DNA of 30,842 bases from a virus, in IMG/VR virus record IMGVR_UViG_3300035702_000111, positions 1-30,842 of that record; one strand, given 5' to 3'. Position numbers and translations under genes: made by a program. Numbering within the stretch: position 1 is the stretch's first letter; every line of letters starts with the position of its first letter. The notes under the pieces are model-generated. The model was not told the origin of the DNA and searched no databases. It worked only from the letters and a program-made list of their open reading frames with translations. This document shows, in pieces, positions 27,801-30,842 of this stretch.

Positions 27801-30154
27801 TGACCGAAGAGGACACCGTTGCACTGACACGGACGGTCCTGCGGCCCGACCTGTCTGCTTTGGCTAAAGAGCATGATATGGAGGAACTGGTTGGAATGGT
27901 CCGTGATGAAGGTCAACGGGAACGGATGATTGCGGATTATGAACGTCAGTTGTTGAAGCTGGATCGAGGCCGTGCCACCTACTGGATCACACAGGGTCGG
28001 GATCTGGGGTGGACAATGGTGACAGGTGCTGTGACCAGTGTTAACCACATGAACAACGCGCATAACATTATTCAAGAGTTTGGTACCCCGAACGCTAACA
28101 GTGTGGCGGCAACGGTGGCAGAGCAGGCGATACCCCTACTGGATCGACTGACGTCCTTGTATGCCCTACGGAATACCCCGAAAAAGGATCGGGATACTGC
28201 CGGAGAGGTAATGACCCGGGAGTCTCGTCGGGGTGATGCCAGCGGTGTCAGCATGATCGTTAAGTTGCACCAGAAGCTAAAAGACGATGCGTTGGATCAA
28301 CTGTTCCAGGGTAACCCCACACACTTCAACAAGGGGTACACCAAGGAAATTTACAACCCGTATAAAGAGGTGGTCATTGCCAGTGGTATTGAGGGAACCA
28401 ATCTGGAACGTATGGGAGCACGTCGGAGTGAGCCGCTGAGATCCGATCCACAGGATCCCACACGAGGCGAGGTTAAGCGTATCTATACGATTGACGACGG
28501 TGGGTTGAAGCAGTGGGTGACCGGGACGTTCTCTTTTACCGGGACACGGCCAAAAGGGACACGCATCCACAGCGGGATTACCCGTGCGGATAACGGTGGG
28601 TTTGTTCATCTGCAGAACAAACAAATGACGCAGGACGTACAGGCGGATAAGGCTATGGAAGTGGTTGGCTTGTATTCCCGAGGTTTGGGGTATGACCCAG
28701 CCAAGTCCAATAAAGAATACATGGCACCCTTGTTGAGTAGTCAGGGTGATGTGGCCGACTACCGGTACCTGATGCACACCAAAACGCGGGATACCTTGCT
28801 TGAGCGGGATAACCGTATGGAGGAGATCCTGGGAGCCATGGCCGCTAACGTGGTTGACCGGGTGAATACCCGCGAGACAAACGGCCTGTTGGTACAAGCC
28901 TTGTACGACCAGTACCAAGCTGAAAAAGCAGAACAGCCGCAAGGCTTTATCGAAGTCAGCGAGAACAGTACAGACCCTGAGATACGGGAGACTTACCGTC
29001 TGCTGCCGGACGATACGAAAAAAGCCATTGTAGCTACCTGGGGACGTCCGGTCATGATGGTCCGTAAGGATCTGTTCATGATGCACTTTGGGTATCGGAA
29101 GAAGAGTATTGCGGATCCTTTCAGTAAAGCACCGCGGTCTGAGCGCAAGGACAATCCAGATGCCCGTGGGATCGCAGAAGAGGTGTTTGTTGTTGTGGCT
29201 GAAGCTTTACTGGGTAAGAAGGCTGCCCTGCGTCTGCGTCGTGCAGAGGATGTCTGGCAGGAGCTGGTTCGGATGATCAAAGACTTCCTGGTCATCAAGA
29301 ACATGTTCACGTTGATTGGTAACATCCTATCCAACATCTCTGAGCTGGTATTGGCCGGTGTTCCGATGAAAGACATTTTGAAAAATCAGCGTATTGCAGT
29401 GGAAGGGTTGATGGCGTACGAGAAGGATTTCAGGAAGGTAGAGACGTTGAAAATGATGCGCGATATCAACCATCTGGATCGGCCACTGGCTGCGATTGAG
29501 GATGAGATAGCTTTACTGGAAGACGCCTTGGCACGCAACCCCGTTCGGGAGTTGGTAGACGCTGGCTTGTTGCAGACCATTGTGGAGGATGTTGAGGTAT
29601 TGGACGACCAGTTTTCCTATAAGTCCAAACTGACTCGTGCACTGGACAGCAAAACACAATGGCTACCCAAGGCGATTAAAGACGCGGGTAAGTTTGCGGT
29701 TATGAGTCACGACACCGATTTGTACAAACTGTTATACAAAACCACGCACATGAGTGACTTTGTGGCGCGGTACACGTTGTACGAACACGCGATAAATCGG
29801 GATGTGAATCCGCTGTCCAAAGAGGATGCGATACAGTTTGTGGAAGAGGCGTTCGTTAACTACGACACGCCTACACACAAGCTGGTGCAGTACCTGAATG
29901 ATATGGGAATCATCCCCTTCACCAAGTACTACATCCGTATCCAGAAGATACTGTTCCGGTTGTACCGGGAGAACCCGGCACGGGCCTTGATGATGGTGTT
30001 GTTCAGTAACACCCTGGAAATGGTACCGACCATTGTCGAGTCGGGTTTCTGGAACAAGCTGAACGGCAACATGATAAAAGGCGGTGCGTTTGAATTTGGG
30101 GACGCGTTAACAGAAGCGTTGCCTATTAACACAGCCTTGCAATTCACGAGGTAA
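18878..30154 (+). CDS. Giant virion RNA polymerase (N4 gp50-like) with zincin motif
   Basis: A 3758-aa (about 410 kDa) virion RNA polymerase; N4 gp50 is about 3500 aa. Residues 1-1000: helical, with Gly-rich hydrophobic stretches (GGVIGGAVGGTISGAG, about 406-421), a Pro/Thr/Lys linker (about 811-866) and a small beta-rich module (about 868-935). Residues about 1000-2090: T7-type single-subunit polymerase. Motif A is EVDGVTNGPM (Asp1549; N4 has EADGVTNGPI). Motif B is RNVIKTPLTGMMFG (Arg1653, Lys1657, Phe1665). Motif C is LNIHDANG (Asp1943). The A-C spacing of 394 matches 392 in N4. The T/DxxGR region reads QRAGY (1405-1409). Then HELVH (His2431-His2435), a metallopeptidase motif, with HEF at 2492-2494. 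The C-terminal 1200 residues are helical and should serve packaging. Weak ribosome binding site behind a hairpin. Confidence 0.95.
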   Translation: MSEFNLDPYFAAQDEGVELQEDPISKWETLNFNTTTKQAELSQKAEEKRRALHALTRQVDQEKAAFDKSWVGQADLDPDSVAGGAVNLAASFTTGTGRIAGELVTLPSDTYSAAQNFLLPTGVREAYSRIQQGTATPEDHALMDQSNIGETASAEPKDPSGPTWGSRIEKMQDARHWAEEVSETFDLYGNVEMSNRQELSRKLAEGSANGLSALRDAAKAYDDNDLSGMLSDGVYGIASLLVNAGPALLENPGAVAEYTVEMAPQIASAMVSRGLVTPQIAGYAAKTYRDGVLKYQEENGGALPSKDKNMEMATHAVSLFVAEKLGLESIGRTGKLFNKGSKSKPTPKKNAVDTPPKAKKEAKGVVGIAGSSARGFAGESGTETWQTYAEGVAGYDPRSAEQIYEGGVIGGAVGGTISGAGKTVSEIDRAVKGTDKAKADTEAEIVDMKAATESGDISAYTDKKSPKYDLNRAAAVLKARQENGDTKAVDEINKVYRRAEKDVAVMENTARVYTPEGKAENERKLAEQTQALNEATDPAEKSKLQKAIQTTKMFIDANGDKKGKKDTDATLARAKETFKNVSKVQEEVTAETVAPKDSEEDLATLKTKANLTEGLDTEVSSEERQAAVQKLTTQTMSSPSILSSTEADTLVNDTTNGLNDSQREYLREFSRAQESLQGVSGTNSDIFKGRDSYRGIPTYRNLIQSAMKDKDTEAVQGYMGDLQRFARDHQSKANAVEAAFNQWQTTKQPQSVVRGKTAGTWAVSKEPMSKSAVTANGGLTIDGMSSNLVQAIKAESKALNAAGIEMTAMSKMTAPTRKPASQKGTSNESTPPKTPEAKTPADNVAETPTQKPVTDPAPDEAGTESVTTYDGWAKANAGKRIAIQYPKSKTPFTVTVSEETEVVTEGNEGQRVAFTGVTSKGKKVTFTEADVTNYMGSTEIEPGSLSNIRGESGQQPQAAESAPLTPNEPVSEDVVSPEVSEESDGLAIEEVAKAPGLLSAMQFEGDRPVADQSNFKSVNLAQAYYIQSAGKEEGGGTRPLVDYDRFLTAVRAKIEVANDYFNTPKDQDEEVTSAQKRALETFAEKAAKWMPTLDKIMRDYDKLPADASWHWDVIQYFRDPETGQLPENMKGAIAYAAWTFLVESEAASPIMSDDDIRTIIGLDDHEQVPPAAKQALQFAGTRANMMVNNVGPRARKVLGIKAVASAPLDAEPKLDAALGSYAQGLLLELGLIERPKIEYEGFDQDTSFVRIKREDNKARDAIPEIAEIGRVSRGTQNYLDKLMGSEAVVQEPVFETPYFTQKTTKGTDSRIPENMADMQQINTSRGWKVRPWMNGLWQALTDETQEAAAGVVDTEGEHRLIQSSLEGSNAGLIREIKQFRDFLDTGVRGNYEKKFFLHPSVWVMQRAGYKNTINPQNSKVQRELIGMADWSVRIPTDFRDPLNKLFRQNVAMGLGIKADKLKQTETIKQLNSKLKHPKIRTGLEAIKKQVREEELTEGDQANIRDAVAKGGEGMQSLSALLSYARMEMAREPKNKAVDFDTDMDMMEVDGVTNGPMLTLLMLGAAQSTNGLFTFLNKGGMYQAGSPYKNFVDYKKQGNTDLYETAIGETVRAIETGLQKKPQRRPAFEAVEYFKGGVGSIFDTATNAIGRAARNVIKTPLTGMMFGQSLNAGVSSMFEELTEDMYRKVSRINKDNYTTAQKKEELAEWAAAVNTLISNYKPERSLEIPANPTMKWALNFEFSKEQKAAMRRSFAGTRKDNAGTFGAAVTAAMEDQFSVFLENRQVLNQAAQASALLYIEVRDHLIELRTEEKIAAGDIATTTNQKGERVVLQDLNALDMQAIDEQLAPMAPVAHSALSSEVNDLGAGIYLPKTKPKLDFANTTYRQNIKYSKDVGGSKGISATAFKKVIDSPGVRSLIMMIHSSDAAISAKAYSQLAALNIHDANGLSIVNLVAGARNLNEATYNVMLNYSIPLELKNTLDRTLVGVHGMLDMVKDSPAIQAKLKTVIEGEFETVYPKNGKPYEKQLSGIRLSKKQRKAAEFLGTDPLTYLLSEVYKTAYTSEYRKLDGMGQMVYLDQYAQEGGEFDVTQELRDQAKRMKEDLEIEARGGKDAEGNLQSDKLVVKTKQQAEELYAAVAGRQAKPQTRDTEISSAEYGAALKAILGEMDKKIQDHYTETGEKDSVAQKARNTTATLAKYLNRGYSLDAALKGLFPQEDSAGKKLAWKRRLAAQVEDRSLAVSDPRGAPHSVIMNVMQFMTDNEMDPGGQVVSLLETMYQDGLYLKSAMKQISQVDAAIAFERIKTVYNSHRATPYGELGSAVVEADQDLDTFLRSKSNMTAGDVMGYLKKRYANPKTNQARFYRLILGQVSRTVPVDLPVRYITRENVDFPAPERNVTSARGWYEPAADNEHIGIKSPDFIHSAVQPEVLLHELVHRALAGITHKAQSLPKKAPEAKLVADLESLREASIQWLDSQGDAGLKARHSEALVNVHEFLAWGLTNARFQTEVLSQVTVEATQRRNGFITAMKRFINVATELLLGKTVRWQEQGKTMTTAMAELLSRSGGLYAAARKGGETYYKGEALRSQQSDGSTPVEQYSTTQIFDGLANMQRAPLDADYEAELRGVLTSLVSKLHGPYGTNKELVRERANYSTADVFTEALMGNMPFMSEVLGKPLAISEQEAFVIEQVEATTRASLNASTMAYRELNKLYRETRERLSARDFVEGDWATASAAEKQAAQENFEFIFRPEKTEGGTSNHLSKFAAMAIAYKPLRDLMDQQTAPYARTGRVMSLAGIARAVFDTLMNVLTGKLTKTFEGQKANEKLDRLVDQLVSVEAKRQASLARRRVNGPNMMTAAVHKANESIRAGASKAAHSSVVKNSRSGFVRAAGVTVRVVAGDRVEEVFSGIQKLRNKLHSDKEGVVASWVTEIRGANDTNKEAYEFARMVNKNEQYRLLTKNRTIHDVLGSFDEDGKYLTEEDTVALTRTVLRPDLSALAKEHDMEELVGMVRDEGQRERMIADYERQLLKLDRGRATYWITQGRDLGWTMVTGAVTSVNHMNNAHNIIQEFGTPNANSVAATVAEQAIPLLDRLTSLYALRNTPKKDRDTAGEVMTRESRRGDASGVSMIVKLHQKLKDDALDQLFQGNPTHFNKGYTKEIYNPYKEVVIASGIEGTNLERMGARRSEPLRSDPQDPTRGEVKRIYTIDDGGLKQWVTGTFSFTGTRPKGTRIHSGITRADNGGFVHLQNKQMTQDVQADKAMEVVGLYSRGLGYDPAKSNKEYMAPLLSSQGDVADYRYLMHTKTRDTLLERDNRMEEILGAMAANVVDRVNTRETNGLLVQALYDQYQAEKAEQPQGFIEVSENSTDPEIRETYRLLPDDTKKAIVATWGRPVMMVRKDLFMMHFGYRKKSIADPFSKAPRSERKDNPDARGIAEEVFVVVAEALLGKKAALRLRRAEDVWQELVRMIKDFLVIKNMFTLIGNILSNISELVLAGVPMKDILKNQRIAVEGLMAYEKDFRKVETLKMMRDINHLDRPLAAIEDEIALLEDALARNPVRELVDAGLLQTIVEDVEVLDDQFSYKSKLTRALDSKTQWLPKAIKDAGKFAVMSHDTDLYKLLYKTTHMSDFVARYTLYEHAINRDVNPLSKEDAIQFVEEAFVNYDTPTHKLVQYLNDMGIIPFTKYYIRIQKILFRLYRENPARALMMVLFSNTLEMVPTIVESGFWNKLNGNMIKGGAFEFGDALTEALPINTALQFTR

Positions 30155-30158
30155 ACAC

Positions 30159-30188
30159 AATAAAGCCCCGGTAAGACGGGGCTTTATT
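30159..30188 (+). terminator. Terminator of the polymerase gene
   Basis: AATAAAGCCCCG pairs with CGGGGCTTTATT over 12 bp around a six-base loop, four bases after the stop at 30152-30154. The T-rich arm follows the GC core. It may also work on the minus strand. Confidence 0.85.
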
Positions 30189-30198
30189 CTATTCACTC

Positions 30199-30222
30199 AA
30201 AAACCCCTACTTAGGGGGTTTT
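30199..30222 (-). terminator. Terminator of the right-hand minus-strand genes
   Basis: On the minus strand AAAACCCC pairs with GGGGTTTT and is followed by a further T and GAG. It overlaps the TAG stop (30207-30209) of the 66-aa gene. Together with the hairpin at 30159-30188 it separates the converging genes. Confidence 0.75.
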
Positions 30223-30407
30223 GTGGTTTTGGTGTCTGTTTGCGTGGCACTGACCACTAATACAAAGACACCGGCAAACGCCAGTAACACCGTGAAGATG
30301 AAACCGGCGATTGTCGATACAACAGAGATTACCGACCCAATGAAGAACGCCACGAAGGTAATCACTGCAGACACCAAGGCCCACACAAGAATCTTGAGAG
30401 TTTGCAT
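30207..30407 (-). CDS. Small two-segment membrane protein (66 aa)
   Basis: A 66-residue protein starting MQTLKILVWALVSAVITFVA. Residues 5-30 and 32-53 are hydrophobic and give two membrane helices. The tail (SATQTDTKTTKPPK) is polar and basic. AGGGG lies six bases before the ATG, ten bases after the upstream gene's stop, so the two form one operon. Size and topology recall small phage holin-like or superinfection proteins, but no family is recognised and no lysin gene is next to it. Holin is a possible guess, not a call. Confidence 0.7.
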   Translation of the reverse strand: MQTLKILVWALVSAVITFVAFFIGSVISVVSTIAGFIFTVLLAFAGVFVLVVSATQTDTKTTKPPK

Positions 30408-30417
30408 GGGCTACCCC

Positions 30418-30837
30418 TTAGCCAAATAGGCTGCGGCTTTCTTTGGTGGGTTTGGTTTCCGTGCTGTCATTGACCGACTCGGTTTTTGCGTCGGGTTCAA
30501 AAGGAGGCTCAGTCGAGGCTGGCTCAGGTTCCTTTTTGGGTTCTTCAGCAGGAGCTTCCGTCACTTCCGGAGCAGAAGGTTCTTCTTCTGGTTCAGGGGA
30601 TGGCTTGGTTTTCTTCTTGGGATCGCTGTTGGTGGGCTTTGTCGCTTTACGTTTCACCGGCTCGGGTGGGACGACTGCTTCGTTACCCAGGATAACTTCC
30701 GCTGTGATTGAGGTACCACCTTTACGGGCGACGGTAAACTCGACGTCCTGTACCGGAGTGGCAATGCCATTTTTGGCAACGTAATCGCGGATCGCTTCAG
30801 TGATGCTGTCTTGATCCAGAATGACTTGTACTTTCAT
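30418..30837 (-). CDS. Hypothetical protein with Pro/Glu/Lys-rich tail (139 aa)
   Basis: A 139-residue protein. Residues 1-55 form a compact alpha/beta domain: MKVQVILDQDSITEAIRDYV, then a strand VEFTVARKGG and TSITAEVILG. Residues 58-139 are a low-complexity Pro/Glu/Lys/Thr tail ending in SRSLFG. The domain-plus-acidic-tail layout recalls small phage nucleic-acid-associated proteins, but I do not recognise the family. The ATG is at 30835-30837; only five bases upstream are in the window, so the ribosome binding site and promoter are outside. Confidence 0.7.
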   Translation of the reverse strand: MKVQVILDQDSITEAIRDYVAKNGIATPVQDVEFTVARKGGTSITAEVILGNEAVVPPEPVKRKATKPTNSDPKKKTKPSPEPEEEPSAPEVTEAPAEEPKKEPEPASTEPPFEPDAKTESVNDSTETKPTKESRSLFG

Positions 30838-30842
30838 GTTGG

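Noticed and set aside
1-30842. tRNA genes, CRISPR arrays and insertion sequences
   Set aside because: No cloverleaf with CCA end, no regularly spaced repeats, and no transposase or terminal inverted repeats were seen on reading either strand; the only mobile element is the intein.

Overview
The window is part of the genome of a lytic podovirus of the N4 type (Schitoviridae-like), which infect Gram-negative bacteria; the host cannot be read from the sequence. The diagnosis rests mainly on the 3758-residue protein at 18878-30154. It carries the motifs of the N4 virion RNA polymerase at nearly the same residue numbers as N4 gp50 (motif A, motif B and motif C). Upstream lies a run of structural genes whose order and sizes match N4 genes 68, 67, 59, 58, 57, 56, 55, 54, 53, 52, 51 and 50.

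Layout. (1) 1-1543, minus strand: five or six tiny genes of unknown function, three of them followed by a compact hairpin terminator. Small 3-base-loop hairpins lie upstream of two of them and resemble the folded promoters that N4 virion RNA polymerase uses; this looks like the end of an early region. (2) 1849-2325, plus: a DUF5675-family protein. (3) 2432-6884, plus: packaging block. A 230-aa protein, two small coupled genes, the large terminase interrupted by a LAGLIDADG intein, and a head-tail adaptor. (4) 6916-7344, minus: a dUTPase inserted against the direction of the late genes, behind a shared bidirectional terminator. (5) 7410-18804, plus: portal, small protein, acidic scaffold-like protein, major capsid protein, a HeH/SAP-like protein and four internal or ejected virion proteins. 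(6) 18878-30154, plus: the giant virion RNA polymerase, here also carrying a zinc-metallopeptidase (HExxH) motif. (7) 30207-30837, minus: a small membrane protein and a protein with a Pro/Glu-rich tail, converging on the polymerase gene.

How they work together. The terminase pumps DNA through the portal into a shell built by the scaffold and capsid proteins. The gp51-54-like proteins and the giant polymerase are packaged in the particle and, by analogy with N4, enter the cell with the DNA. There the polymerase starts early transcription from hairpin promoters without host RNA polymerase.

Most interesting points: the polymerase has Phe where N4 (Tyr678) and T7 (Tyr639) have the ribose-discriminating Tyr, and its T/DxxGR motif is degenerate. 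A 16-bp hairpin sits just before its start codon. The terminase intein starts with Ala instead of Cys or Ser. The scaffold-like protein carries the same LGMSDE-x-F motif at both ends.
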